DNA of 62,462 nt from Bacteroidota bacterium (GTDB lineage: Bacteria > Bacteroidota > Bacteroidia > JABDFU01): assembly GCA_013286655.1 (NCBI GenBank), contig JABDFG010000009.1, forward strand, positions 1 through 62,462. The letters are read 5' to 3'. Under the pieces are notes generated by a model. The model was not told the origin of the DNA and did not search any database. It saw only the letters and a program-made list of their open reading frames with translations. The translations under genes were made by a program, and so were the position numbers. Positions 42,809 through 51,435 of the stretch are shown in pieces. Positions within the stretch are counted from its first letter, which is position 1. Each line of letters begins with the position of its first letter.

Positions 42809-43651
42809 ATGAAAAAAGAATTTATCGAGGAATTGTTTGCCAAATTTGAAAATGCCTGTTATATCTATAAAGGTGTTGAATGCTGGAGTGCAAGAGAGTT
42901 ACAGGAAATTTTAGGATATACCAAGTGGGATAATTTTCTAAATGCCATTGAAAAGGCACAAAAATCCTGTGAAGGAGCCGGAGAGAAAATTTCCGATCAT
43001 TTTGCTGACATCGGGAAAATGATCGAATTGGCTAAGGGGGCTCAAAGAACGATTCCTGATTTTGCTTTGTCAAGATACGGCTGTTATCTGATTGCACAAA
43101 ATGGCGATCCAGTTAAACCCGAAATTGCTTTTGCTCAAACCTATTTTGCGGTTCAAACCCGGAAGCAGGAAATTATTGAACAGCGTTTACTTGATATAGC
43201 AAGGGTAACAGCACGTGAAAAACTTTCCAAGTCAGAGAAAAAACTGTCCGGTATTATTTATGAACGTGGTGTAAACGAAAAAGGCTTTGCTATCATCCGT
43301 TCCAAAGGGGATCAGGCTTTGTTTGGAGGCTTTTCCACCAATGGCATGAAAAGAAAAATGATTGTTCCTGATGGCAGGCCATTAGCCGACTTCCTGCCAA
43401 CCCTAACAATAAAAGCAAAAGACTTTTCAACCGAACTTACCAGCCACAATGTAATAGAAAAAGACTTAAAAGGCGAAAAAGCCATTACTCACGAGCATAT
43501 TGAAAACAACAAGGCAGTAAGGAAAATGCTTATCGGGCGTGGTGTAAAGCCCGAACAATTGAAACCAGAGGAAGATGTACAAAAAGTAAAACGAAAATTG
43601 GAAACCGAAGAAAAGAAAGCCCTGAAGGAATTGAAAAAGAAGAAAAAATAA
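42809..43651 (+). CDS. dinD: DNA damage-inducible protein D (DinD-like)
   Basis: This is a 280-aa protein with the DinD layout. A Bro-N-like start is ECWSARELQEILGYTKWDNF. DFALSRYGCYLIAQNGDPVK and IAFAQTYFAVQTRKQEIIEQ follow, then GINEKGF-type segment, SKGDQALFGGFSTNGMKRK and the Lys-rich end. E. coli DinD inhibits RecA filament function; a phage-antirepressor-like role is also possible for this domain. It is 26 bp after the integrase stop. A perfect 14-bp palindrome 37 bp after its stop may act as terminator. Confidence 0.88.
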   Translation: MKKEFIEELFAKFENACYIYKGVECWSARELQEILGYTKWDNFLNAIEKAQKSCEGAGEKISDHFADIGKMIELAKGAQRTIPDFALSRYGCYLIAQNGDPVKPEIAFAQTYFAVQTRKQEIIEQRLLDIARVTAREKLSKSEKKLSGIIYERGVNEKGFAIIRSKGDQALFGGFSTNGMKRKMIVPDGRPLADFLPTLTIKAKDFSTELTSHNVIEKDLKGEKAITHEHIENNKAVRKMLIGRGVKPEQLKPEEDVQKVKRKLETEEKKALKELKKKKK

Positions 43652-43688
43652 ACATGAGACAATTTGCGGATAAATATTTATCATTTAT

Positions 43689-43872
43689 AATTGCTGCCGT
43701 TATTAACGGCAGCAATTACGCCGTCAGCAACGGCAAAATCTGGAAATATATTTTGGCAGTCAATAACTGCCAAAATTAGTCATTCAAATAGACAGTCGGC
43801 AACTGGCCTATTTACGCAGTCAGCAACTGCACAAATGAAAAAACAAATTAGGCAGTCAGCAACTGGCTAATT
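43689..43872 (+). repeat. Array of six short hairpins
   Basis: Six inverted repeats have centres at 43703, 43727, 43763, 43799, 43823 and 43859, so spacings are 24, 36, 36, 24 and 36. The first is the 14-bp perfect palindrome AATTGCTGCCGTTA and its complement. The others have stems GCCGT/ACGGC, GGCAGT/ACTGCC, CAGT/ACTG, GCAGT/ACTGC and CAGT/ACTG around five-base loops (CAGCA three times, CAATA, CGGCA). Hairpins 3, 4 and 6 have longer outer arms (TTTTGGCAGT; AAATAG/CTATTT; AATTAG/CTAATT). Stem bases change in compensated pairs. It lies between dinD and the 311-aa gene. Confidence 0.75.
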
Positions 43873-43931
43873 GAGAATATTATGTCATCACAAATTGTGA
43901 TCGTTGAAAAAAGGACAGGAACAAGAGAACA

Positions 43932-44867
43932 ATGGCTAAGAAAAAAATAAAAAAACAAAAGGTAATTGAAGTAAAAAAAAGTGCCCTAACTCAACTAATT
44001 GGAAAGGGTGTGATTATTTTTTATCCTTGGACAGAAAAAAATAAAAAATTATTTGGAGATGGTGAAGGACATTGGTGGCTTAGTGAACAGTTTAAAAATG
44101 AGTTTTTTTCAGCTGCAGAAAAATTGATTACAGCCCATGGTGAAATAGGAGCTGAATGCAGTTACAGGGAAATTGTTGTCAAAATAAATCAATTACCAAT
44201 TGAGCATCAACAGGCACGTTACCTTGAGATTATTAAAAATGAGATTGATAAGCAATCAGGCCAAGTTCTTCTTTTAGATGATGAGTACCTAAAAAATAAT
44301 ATTGATGACTATTTTGATTATGAAGAATTATTAATTTTTCATAATAGTGGAAATAGCTGTGATATGCTTAAAAACCAATTTATAAAAGAAAGTATTGAGG
44401 CAACAGAATCCGTATCATTAATAAAAAAATTAAATAATGATTACAATAAATTATCTGGAAAGCCCTTGTTGGAACAAGAATTTTACAAGTGGCCAAAAAA
44501 AAACATGGCAGAACTTACAATGCTATACCAAGAAATAGAAGGAGTTCTTTTTAAGGGCAATAAATCTCAGAATAAATTTATTGACATATTTTCGGAGAAA
44601 GCAATTAATGAACCAATGCAAGTACAGAACACTAGGCTACTTGTATATTTTCTGAAACAACTTCACATTAAATATATTTTGCCTGAAAACTGGCAAACCA
44701 TTGCCGAAAATAAAAAATACTTTAAAAGCACAACCTCAAAAATAATTTTAAAATCTGATCTTTCTGGAGCCCTTAGGGATATTAACAGAGATGGTAATCC
44801 TAAATATACCTCAGTTATAGCTGACGCTCTGAAAAAAGTATCATACAATCAGACTGATACTATCTGA
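43932..44867 (+). CDS. Hypothetical AT-rich element protein
   Basis: The protein is 311 aa and basic at the start (AKKKIKKQKVIEVKK). No domain is recognised. The C-terminal part RLLVYFLKQLHIKYILPENW with SGALRDINRDGNPKYTSVIA resembles loosely the ends of Bacteroidota mobilisation or regulatory proteins. The gene is more AT-rich than its neighbours, suggesting separate origin. It follows the hairpin array, which could be its leader. The pyrimidine tract CCTTTCC repeated at 44871-44892 follows its stop. Confidence 0.5.
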   Translation: MAKKKIKKQKVIEVKKSALTQLIGKGVIIFYPWTEKNKKLFGDGEGHWWLSEQFKNEFFSAAEKLITAHGEIGAECSYREIVVKINQLPIEHQQARYLEIIKNEIDKQSGQVLLLDDEYLKNNIDDYFDYEELLIFHNSGNSCDMLKNQFIKESIEATESVSLIKKLNNDYNKLSGKPLLEQEFYKWPKKNMAELTMLYQEIEGVLFKGNKSQNKFIDIFSEKAINEPMQVQNTRLLVYFLKQLHIKYILPENWQTIAENKKYFKSTTSKIILKSDLSGALRDINRDGNPKYTSVIADALKKVSYNQTDTI

Positions 44868-44959
44868 CACCCTTTCCTTTCCTTCCTTTCCTATGTTTGT
44901 TCTGTTAACAAAATAACAGGGCTTGCAAGCTTATTTAATTAACAATAAAATTAAATGGT

Positions 44960-45277
44960 ATGGACAAACAGGAAATGAAGGTATCAGAATATTTAGAACT
45001 TATTTATTCTGGTCAGAAGAAAATTGAAACCTTACTGCTATCACAAAAAACAGTTTTCAATTTTGAACAGATGGTGGAGTATACAGGGCTGTCTCGATCT
45101 TTTTTGTATAAACTTTCTTCAACAGGACGTGTTCCCTGCTCCAAGCCCAATGGAAAGCTCATTTTTTTTGAGAAGAAATCTGTAGATGATTGGTTACTGA
45201 GGAACCAGAAGGCCACAAACGAAGAACTGGAAACAGAAGCGAACACTTATATCACACTTAATGAAGGAGGCAAATAA
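44960..45277 (+). CDS. Excisionase-like helix-turn-helix protein
   Basis: This is a 105-aa HTH_17/MerR-like DNA-binding protein: FEQMVEYTGLSRSFLYKLSS and PNGKLIFFEKKSVDDWLLRN. These are typical of Xis-like or plasmid-replication helper proteins in Bacteroidota elements. The N-terminal 40 residues form a short coiled-coil. It probably assists the integrase or controls the replication genes that follow. Confidence 0.82.
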   Translation: MDKQEMKVSEYLELIYSGQKKIETLLLSQKTVFNFEQMVEYTGLSRSFLYKLSSTGRVPCSKPNGKLIFFEKKSVDDWLLRNQKATNEELETEANTYITLNEGGK

Positions 45278-45377
45278 TGATCGGCACTTTACTTTGAATA
45301 CCTGTAGATTATGAATACCTGAGCCAATTGGCTGCCAAATTAATAAACCAATAATTAAACCTAAAAACAAAAACATC

Positions 45378-45875
45378 ATGATTAAAACAATTAATTTCCC
45401 TGATTATACCCCATCAGGATTTTTCAAATTAACAGCGGGTGAAAACAAGTTACGCATCCTCTCAAATCCCGAATTCGGATATGAGTACTGGCTCAATAAA
45501 AAGCCTTACAGGTTTGCCCATGCAAATAAACCTATACCACCAGCAGGAGCAGATCCTCTGAAGCCACTTTGGGTCTTTAAGGTTTACGATTGCAAAACCA
45601 ATACAGTAAATCTTTGGGAGCTTTCAAAACCAAGCATTCAAAAAGCCTTGCAGAGCCTGATTGAGAGTGAAAGTTGGGGAGACCCGACTGGCTACCCTAT
45701 ATCAATAACGGTGACTGGATCAGGTATGGATACACGGTACGCAGTGCTGCCTTTGCCAAAGGAGCCTTTGTCTTCTGAAATTCAAAAGCTAAGTGATGAA
45801 TCTACTATTGATTTGAGTAACATATTCAATAGTGGTGGTACAGGTTCCAAGCGGAATACTGAATTTAATTTGTAG
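45378..45875 (+). CDS. Phage-type single-stranded DNA-binding-like protein
   Basis: This is a 165-aa protein with GFFKLTAGENKLRILSNPEF and GYEYWLNKKPYRFAHANKP, then WVFKVYDCKTNTVNLWELSK. The opening is like the OB-fold of phage SSB proteins (gp32-like pattern FxxKxGxNKxRIL), and the C-terminus has the acidic/flexible tail SDESTIDLSNIFNSGGTGSK. It is immediately upstream of the helicase and primase genes, which supports the assignment. A zinc-binding motif is not visible. Confidence 0.6.
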   Translation: MIKTINFPDYTPSGFFKLTAGENKLRILSNPEFGYEYWLNKKPYRFAHANKPIPPAGADPLKPLWVFKVYDCKTNTVNLWELSKPSIQKALQSLIESESWGDPTGYPISITVTGSGMDTRYAVLPLPKEPLSSEIQKLSDESTIDLSNIFNSGGTGSKRNTEFNL

Positions 45876-45885
45876 TTCTAACTGA

Positions 45886-45915
45886 AATGCCTGTGGGTTG
45901 TAGCTCACAGGCATT
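45886..45915 (+). terminator. Terminator after the SSB-like gene
   Basis: AATGCCTGTG pairs with CACAGGCATT around a 10-nt loop. TTATT follows, so it works on the plus strand. The stop of the SSB-like gene is 11 bp upstream. Confidence 0.7.
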
Positions 45916-45944
45916 TTATTAACTAAACTTTAATATTTACGACA

Positions 45945-47696
45945 ATGAAAGATACTGATTTTAACAATGAATTACAAGCTCCCGTTGAAACCATAACGGC
46001 CAACCTGGATGCTCAGACCTCCAATGATGCCAGTCCTGAAACACCCACAGACGATGCTGTTAATAAGGATCAGAAGGAAACAATTTTCATTAAACCGGGG
46101 GATGACTTCTCCGATGTAATTATCCCGGATGTTTCCGATTCAAGTGAGAATTCCAAGAAGGAAGAATCAGAAAATAGTTCTCCTGATAACGGCTCCTGCG
46201 ATGCTCACACGACTTCTCCTCTAAGTGAAAATGAATTTACTATTGGGATATGGCTTTTCACCATTATCAAAGGAGGGATTGCTAAACTGAAGGGATTTTG
46301 TAGAAGCTGTGTTATCCAAAAGTTTACCGAATACGGCTACTACAAAAGATATCGAGATAAAATGTCTTACATATTTATCAGGGAACAGGACGGTATCATT
46401 GAGGAGACAGAAACGGTCATTGTTAAAGACCTTTTTCACCAGGAGGTTGTTGACATGAAGGAGTCAATGGTTATTTCTCACAATGGTAGCAATGCTGAGG
46501 TATTACCGCAGAAGCTCAAGGAAACATTCTTGAACCAAAGCAACATCATTTTTAACAGGCAATTCCTGGAACATTTACCTAACCATACCAAACCGATCCT
46601 GAAGGATGACAAAACAACGGCTAACTTCTTTTTCCAGAATCAGATTATTATGGTGACTGCAAATGGAATTGACTATGTTGAGTACAGGGACATACTGGAC
46701 TATTGCATCTGGAAGAACCAACAAATTGAACATGTATTCACCTACAATCCTGACAATAAGAACTGCCACTTTGCAAAGTTCGTTAGAAATGTCACAAATA
46801 ATGATCCTTTGCGCTTGGGTGCACTTGTATCTGGCATTGGTTACCAGCTTCACAATTATAACCACCCATCCGGAGGTCAAGCGGTACTTCTTTATGACGA
46901 GGAAATCGCTGATATTAGTTCACCGATGGGCGGCACTGGCAAGGGGTTAATTGGCAATGCTATCGCTGAGATGAGGGAAGTTGTTAAAATTGATGGAAAG
47001 AAATTTAACCCTAAGGACCGGTTCTGTTTTCAGGACATTTCCGACAGCACACAAGTCGTGTTATTTGACGATGCGAAACCAGATCTAGGGTTTGATCGTT
47101 TTCATAGCATACTCACCGATGGTTGGAGTGTTGAGAAAAAACATAAGGATCAGTTTTTTATTAAACCGAAGGACAGCCCCAAAATGCTTATCACCAGCAA
47201 CTCCATCCTCAGCAGTGATGGCAACACTAATAAGAGAAGACAGCATGTTATCGAATTGTCCGACCACTACTCAAAGCAATTTAAGGCGGGAATCAAGGAG
47301 CCTATTAAAAGTGAGCATGGCTGTACCTTCTTTGATGAACAAGATTGGGATGCAGTTGAGTGGAACAAATTCTATTCCTATATGCTTGAGTGTATTCAAT
47401 ACTACTTAGAGTTCGGCCTGCAAGATTACCCGCACGTAAACGTGGAAGAGAACAAATTAAGACAGGCTACCAGCGAGGAATTTTGTGAATGGACAAAAAG
47501 CCAGAATTTTCAGAAAGGCGTGAAATACGGTATCAGTGATTTGTGCCGGGAATTTACCGACATCTATTACGGGAGTTCTTCCAATGACTTTAATCAGCGG
47601 ACATTTAACCAATGGATGAAGAAATTTGCAGCTTCCAGAGAATGGACAATGGAAATTAAAAAAAGTAACAGTTCCAACTTTTGCACCTTTAAATAA
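45945..47696 (+). CDS. SF3-type replicative helicase/ATPase
   Basis: This is a 583-aa replication protein. The first 95 residues are acidic and low in complexity. The ATPase core has Walker A SSPMGGTGKGLIGNAI (about 325-340), Walker B VVLFDDAKPDLGFD (about 371-384) and a sensor KMLITSNSILSSDGNTNKRR with Arg finger candidates. The C-terminal part (EWTKSQNFQKGVKYGISDLC) is a DUF5906/primase-helicase-like tail. The order SSB, helicase, primase suggests that the element replicates autonomously at some stage. Confidence 0.8.
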   Translation: MKDTDFNNELQAPVETITANLDAQTSNDASPETPTDDAVNKDQKETIFIKPGDDFSDVIIPDVSDSSENSKKEESENSSPDNGSCDAHTTSPLSENEFTIGIWLFTIIKGGIAKLKGFCRSCVIQKFTEYGYYKRYRDKMSYIFIREQDGIIEETETVIVKDLFHQEVVDMKESMVISHNGSNAEVLPQKLKETFLNQSNIIFNRQFLEHLPNHTKPILKDDKTTANFFFQNQIIMVTANGIDYVEYRDILDYCIWKNQQIEHVFTYNPDNKNCHFAKFVRNVTNNDPLRLGALVSGIGYQLHNYNHPSGGQAVLLYDEEIADISSPMGGTGKGLIGNAIAEMREVVKIDGKKFNPKDRFCFQDISDSTQVVLFDDAKPDLGFDRFHSILTDGWSVEKKHKDQFFIKPKDSPKMLITSNSILSSDGNTNKRRQHVIELSDHYSKQFKAGIKEPIKSEHGCTFFDEQDWDAVEWNKFYSYMLECIQYYLEFGLQDYPHVNVEENKLRQATSEEFCEWTKSQNFQKGVKYGISDLCREFTDIYYGSSSNDFNQRTFNQWMKKFAASREWTMEIKKSNSSNFCTFK

Positions 47697-47706
47697 ATAG
47701 AAAGGG

Positions 47707-48795
47707 ATGGGAAACAGCCAATTTGATAATAGCCAAGTCCAAAACAGTGACAGAGTGACGGCAGATATTGTAAAGGAGGGTACCCCATTAAATGTATATT
47801 CCAATTTAAATGGGACTCCGCCCGATGAAAATCGCAAGTCAGAAAATATAGGGGTACCCCCTACCATAGTAGGTTCTCGTCACTTCGTCACTTTCTCTGA
47901 CCACTTCGAGGATTCTGTCAGTTGCTTTGCCAACATATTCAGCACTGATCCGCACAACATCACACTAGATAAATGGATTAACGCCTGCACGAACCCACAA
48001 AGTCAGTTCGCGCTTGAACAGAGAGATCTTTGCCTTAAATTCAGGGAAACTGGAAATAAGCAAATAAAGGGAGCAATGCTAGCATTCAGCCCAGGAGCGG
48101 AAATGATCAGTAGGAAAAAAGAACTGAGCGATACGGAAAAGAGATTAAATGTAACCGGCTGGGCCCAGTTCGATATTGATCCCCAACACAATTCTCATAT
48201 AAAGGATTGGGTAAATTTACGGGATCAGGTAAGTAACATCTCCTATGTAGCATTTTGCAGCCTTTCCGCTTCAGGGAAAGGAGTGTGGGGACTGGTTAAA
48301 GTATCCCGTCCTGATAAATACCCGCTACATTTTGAGCAACTTAAACGGGACTTTGCAAGCAGGCGAATAATCTTGGATCCAACCAAAGGAGGGAACCCCA
48401 CAGATCTGAGGATATACAGTTTTGACCCCGATGCGTACGTAGCAGATCAGTTCAGGATTTATGATCGTATTTATAAACCTATGCTACAAAAGGTAAAATC
48501 TTTTAAACAGCACGGAATCAGGGATAATTTCGGGAAGGTTCAAAGCCTAGTAAAAAAGATACAGCTCACTCGTACTGATTTAGCCCCGGATTACTTGACT
48601 TACCTTAGAGTCGGACTGGCACTTGCAACTGAGTTTGGTGAGTCAGGCAGGAGCCTCTTCCATGATGCTTGCTCAGTTAGTCCAAAGTACAAATACCGGG
48701 ATGCTGACAAAGATTTCTCTAGTTGGTTAAAGGCCCATAATGGAAAAATTACTATTAATACCTTTTACTATCTATGTAATTGTAAAATGAACTAG
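47707..48795 (+). CDS. VirE N-terminal/BT4734-like primase with PriCT domain
   Basis: The protein is 362 aa. After a variable N-terminus (about 1-55), the VirE_N/BT4734-like domain runs from about 60 to 245. It has IKGAMLAFSPGAEM, GWAQFDIDPQHNS with acidic metal ligands (FDID), SLSASGKGVWGLVKVSRPDK, and LDPTKGGNPTDLRIYSFDPD. The C-terminal segment YLRVGLALATEFGESGRSLF to FSSWLKAHNGKITINTFYYL is a PriCT_2-type primase domain. It is separated by 10 bp from the helicase gene. Confidence 0.83.
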   Translation: MGNSQFDNSQVQNSDRVTADIVKEGTPLNVYSNLNGTPPDENRKSENIGVPPTIVGSRHFVTFSDHFEDSVSCFANIFSTDPHNITLDKWINACTNPQSQFALEQRDLCLKFRETGNKQIKGAMLAFSPGAEMISRKKELSDTEKRLNVTGWAQFDIDPQHNSHIKDWVNLRDQVSNISYVAFCSLSASGKGVWGLVKVSRPDKYPLHFEQLKRDFASRRIILDPTKGGNPTDLRIYSFDPDAYVADQFRIYDRIYKPMLQKVKSFKQHGIRDNFGKVQSLVKKIQLTRTDLAPDYLTYLRVGLALATEFGESGRSLFHDACSVSPKYKYRDADKDFSSWLKAHNGKITINTFYYLCNCKMN

Positions 48796-48928
48796 ACGAT
48801 ACAATTTCACAGAAAAAATTGTTCATAAAAATTTCAAAAAGCCCGCGAACACTTTTAGAAAAACCAAAACCATATGGTAAAATTATCGTAGGTTTATAAA
48901 TATTCATGCTTAAACAAAATTTTCAATT

Positions 48929-50608
48929 ATGAGTATTATACATGTTAACCAGATAGCGGGAAAAATCACCCAACTATTTAGGGATAAAATAGATCTTTCT
49001 GATATCACCGATAATGATTCTGAAAAAGAGGTTAAATGCCTTACGCGATCATTAGCGGCTTATGCAATATACAATCATACTGCTTGCTCTTCTGAAGAAG
49101 CAGCTCACTCAATTGTAGATGGCGGGAACGACAATGGCATTGATGCGATTTTTTATTCTGCTGTTTTAAAAGAGTTAATCATTGTTCAATCTAAATGGAT
49201 AAAAACCGGATCCGGAGAACCTGATAGTGGTGAAATACTAAAGTTCTGTTCCGGCATTGAAGATCTTATTAATTTGAATTTTGAACGGTTTAATAGTAAA
49301 GTAAGCAATAGACAGCAAGAGTTTGTAAAAGCAATTTCTGGTTTTGACACAAAGTATGTTGTTATTCTCGCATATACTGGTGACAAAGGAATTGCCGAAC
49401 ATGGTCAAAGAAGAATTGACGACTTATTAAATAAGCTAAATGATGCGGGAGAAGGCCCCATTGAAGAACTAATAAGATTTAAAAAATTTGACCAAGCCAA
49501 AATATACACTAGCCTTTCAAAAGGATTACTTTCGGATCCATTGGATATTGCAGTAGGCCTGCATCAATGGGGAAAATATTCAGAACCATTTGGTGCATAT
49601 TATGGCTATATATCTGGTGAAGAGATCGCAAAATTGTGGAATGAAAGTGGCAGAAAACTCTTTCATAAAAACATTAGAAACGTATTGGGTAAAACAGATG
49701 TTAATGACGAACTTCAGGCGACCATTCAAAATAATCCTGAAAAATTTTGGTATTTCAACAATGGCATAACAATTATTTCTGACACTATTGAAAAATCAAT
49801 GATTGGAGGTACTAACAATGATCTTGGAAGTTTTAAGTTGAGCAATGCCTCAATAGTCAATGGCGCTCAAACAATAAGTTCAATCGGTGAAACCGCCTCC
49901 AAATTTCCAGAACAAATAAAGAGAATATTTGTTCTGGCTAGGTGTATAAGTCTTCAAAATACTCCTCCTGAATTTGGCAATGAGGTAACAAAAAGTAATA
50001 ATAGACAAAATAGAATCGAGAACAGAGATTTCGTTTCTCAGGATCCCGAACAAAATAGAATACGAGAAGAGTTAGCGCATGATGCAATAAATTATATTAT
50101 TGCAAGGTCTGATCAATTTGTTATATCAAAATCCTCATTTGAGGTAGAAGAAGCTACCATTAGTTTAGCGTGTGCTTCCGGCCAGGTTTCTTTAACCGTG
50201 CAGGCTAAGCGAGAATTAGGTAAATTCTATGAAAATCTTGCGAAAGGTATATACAAACAAATATTTAATCCTTCTACAACAGGCAGGTATCTTTTTAATT
50301 GTATTCAAATTAATAGAGAAGTGGAAAGATTAATCGCTCTAAAAATTGACACCTTGGATAGAAGAAGCGGGAAGGAATACGGAATTCTTGTTCATGGAAA
50401 CAGAATGATAAGTAGTTTTGTGTTTCAAAAAATTAAACTGTCAAATTCTGACATATTAAATATTGAAAACTTGAATTTAGATCAATATTTCCAGGAAGTT
50501 TTAATTAAAATAACAACTGCCATTAATTCGAATTTTGCTGACAATTTCCTTGCTACCTTATTTAAGAACAAAACTAAATGTGATATATTACAACGTATGT
50601 GCCAATAA
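48929..50608 (+). CDS. AIPR-family protein (phage-resistance nuclease-like)
   Basis: This is a 559-aa AIPR protein. The N-terminal PD-(D/E)xK-like motif is DGGNDNGIDAIFYSAVLK with ELIIVQSKWIK (D72, Q87, K89). The AIPR core includes KNIRNVLGKTDVNDELQATI, NPEKFWYFNNGITIISDT, NASIVNGAQTISSI and RENGR-like NNRQNRIENRDFVSQDPEQN. AIPR proteins were named for abortive infection systems and are mostly of unknown mechanism. It is the only defence-type gene clearly on this element. A CCATATGG palindrome (48870-48877) lies 50 bp upstream of its start and might control it. A 15-bp-arm hairpin follows. Confidence 0.85.
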   Translation: MSIIHVNQIAGKITQLFRDKIDLSDITDNDSEKEVKCLTRSLAAYAIYNHTACSSEEAAHSIVDGGNDNGIDAIFYSAVLKELIIVQSKWIKTGSGEPDSGEILKFCSGIEDLINLNFERFNSKVSNRQQEFVKAISGFDTKYVVILAYTGDKGIAEHGQRRIDDLLNKLNDAGEGPIEELIRFKKFDQAKIYTSLSKGLLSDPLDIAVGLHQWGKYSEPFGAYYGYISGEEIAKLWNESGRKLFHKNIRNVLGKTDVNDELQATIQNNPEKFWYFNNGITIISDTIEKSMIGGTNNDLGSFKLSNASIVNGAQTISSIGETASKFPEQIKRIFVLARCISLQNTPPEFGNEVTKSNNRQNRIENRDFVSQDPEQNRIREELAHDAINYIIARSDQFVISKSSFEVEEATISLACASGQVSLTVQAKRELGKFYENLAKGIYKQIFNPSTTGRYLFNCIQINREVERLIALKIDTLDRRSGKEYGILVHGNRMISSFVFQKIKLSNSDILNIENLNLDQYFQEVLIKITTAINSNFADNFLATLFKNKTKCDILQRMCQ

Positions 50609-50640
50609 ATTAAGTGGCAATGATAAAGCAAAATAAATTT

Positions 50641-50688
50641 TGTAATAACCGGAAACTACATGTATTGATACAATTTCCGGTTATTACA
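50641..50688. terminator. Long-arm hairpin between AIPR and radC
   Basis: TGTAATAACCGGAAA (50641-50655) and TTTCCGGTTATTACA (50674-50688) form a perfect 15-bp stem. The loop holds a small TGTATTGATACA hairpin. It lies between the convergent genes ending at 50608 and 50694, so it is probably a bidirectional terminator, though the T-run is weak. Confidence 0.65.
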
Positions 50689-50693
50689 GATTA

Positions 50694-51395
50694 TTAACAC
50701 TCCAATTTCCAATCGTCAGCAAAACTGAAATACCCACCTTCCCCAATGATAATGTGATCTATGACAGGTATTTCCAACAGCTTCCCTGCTTCCTTCAGCT
50801 TCTTCGTAATCTGTATGTCCTGGTCACTTGCCTTGGTATTCCCAGACGGATGGTTGTGACATAAAATCACCGATGATGCCAGAGATTCCACTGCTGACTT
50901 AAACAAAATTTTGCAGTCTACAACGGTTCCACTAACGCCTCCTCTGCTGATCATTTCCTTCTTTAGAACATAGTTTGACCTATTCAGGAAAGCTACCCAG
51001 AATTCCTCATGCGGTAAATCCATCAGCAATGGTTTAAACAATTCGTAAGCATCCTTGCTAGTTGTAATCCTTTCTCGTTTACATGCCAGGGAATTCTTCC
51101 TTCTACGGCCTAATTCAATGGCTGCAATAATACTTAATGCTTTGGCCTCTCCCATGCCTCTGAACTTCTTAAAATCGTTCACGGTGAGCTTGCTAAGTTC
51201 ATTCAGGTTGTTGTGTACGGATGCCATAATACGCTTTGATAATGTTACCGCTGTTTCTGTTCTGCTACCTGAAGTAATCAGAAGGGAAACGAGTTCCGAA
51301 TCACTTAATACGCTGTAACCTTTGTTTAATAGTTTATACCTGGGTTGATCGCCTTCTGCCAATAGAGGCATAGACAGGTTTTCTGTGTTTTCCAT
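50694..51395 (-). CDS. radC: RadC-family JAB/MPN protein
   Basis: This is a 233-aa RadC. An N-terminal helix-hairpin-helix part is FKKFRGMGEAKALSIIAAIE. The JAMM metal site has a catalytic Glu about residue 131 (HEEFWVAFLNRS), His180, His182 and Asp191 in CHNHPSGNTKASDQD, all intact. RadC proteins are widely carried on Bacteroidota mobile elements with unresolved function. It starts a minus-strand run of small genes. Confidence 0.9.
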   Translation of the reverse strand: MENTENLSMPLLAEGDQPRYKLLNKGYSVLSDSELVSLLITSGSRTETAVTLSKRIMASVHNNLNELSKLTVNDFKKFRGMGEAKALSIIAAIELGRRRKNSLACKRERITTSKDAYELFKPLLMDLPHEEFWVAFLNRSNYVLKKEMISRGGVSGTVVDCKILFKSAVESLASSVILCHNHPSGNTKASDQDIQITKKLKEAGKLLEIPVIDHIIIGEGGYFSFADDWKLEC

Positions 51396-51435
51396 TTTAA
51401 TAAGTTTTTAGTGAATAAATACGTTTCTTTCAGGG

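Noticed and set aside
42809-43651. A Rha or KilA-N antirepressor instead of DinD
   Set aside because: The full-length pattern (ARELQEILGY, DFALSRYGCYLIAQNGD, GGFSTNGMKRK) fits DinD across its length.
43689-43872. CRISPR array
   Set aside because: The repeats are only 15-29 nt palindromes with variable stems, spacings are 24-36 nt centre to centre, there are no uniform spacers, and no cas genes are nearby.
43689-43931. Type III toxin-antitoxin RNA (ToxI-like) upstream of its toxin
   Set aside because: The downstream gene is 311 aa and does not look like a ToxN/CptN nuclease, and the repeats are not the near-identical 34-48-nt units of ToxI.
44871-44892. Pyrimidine CCTTTCC tract as a regulatory site
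   Set aside because: It lies after a stop codon and before an unrelated start, with no paired structure; it was noted only as a simple repeat.
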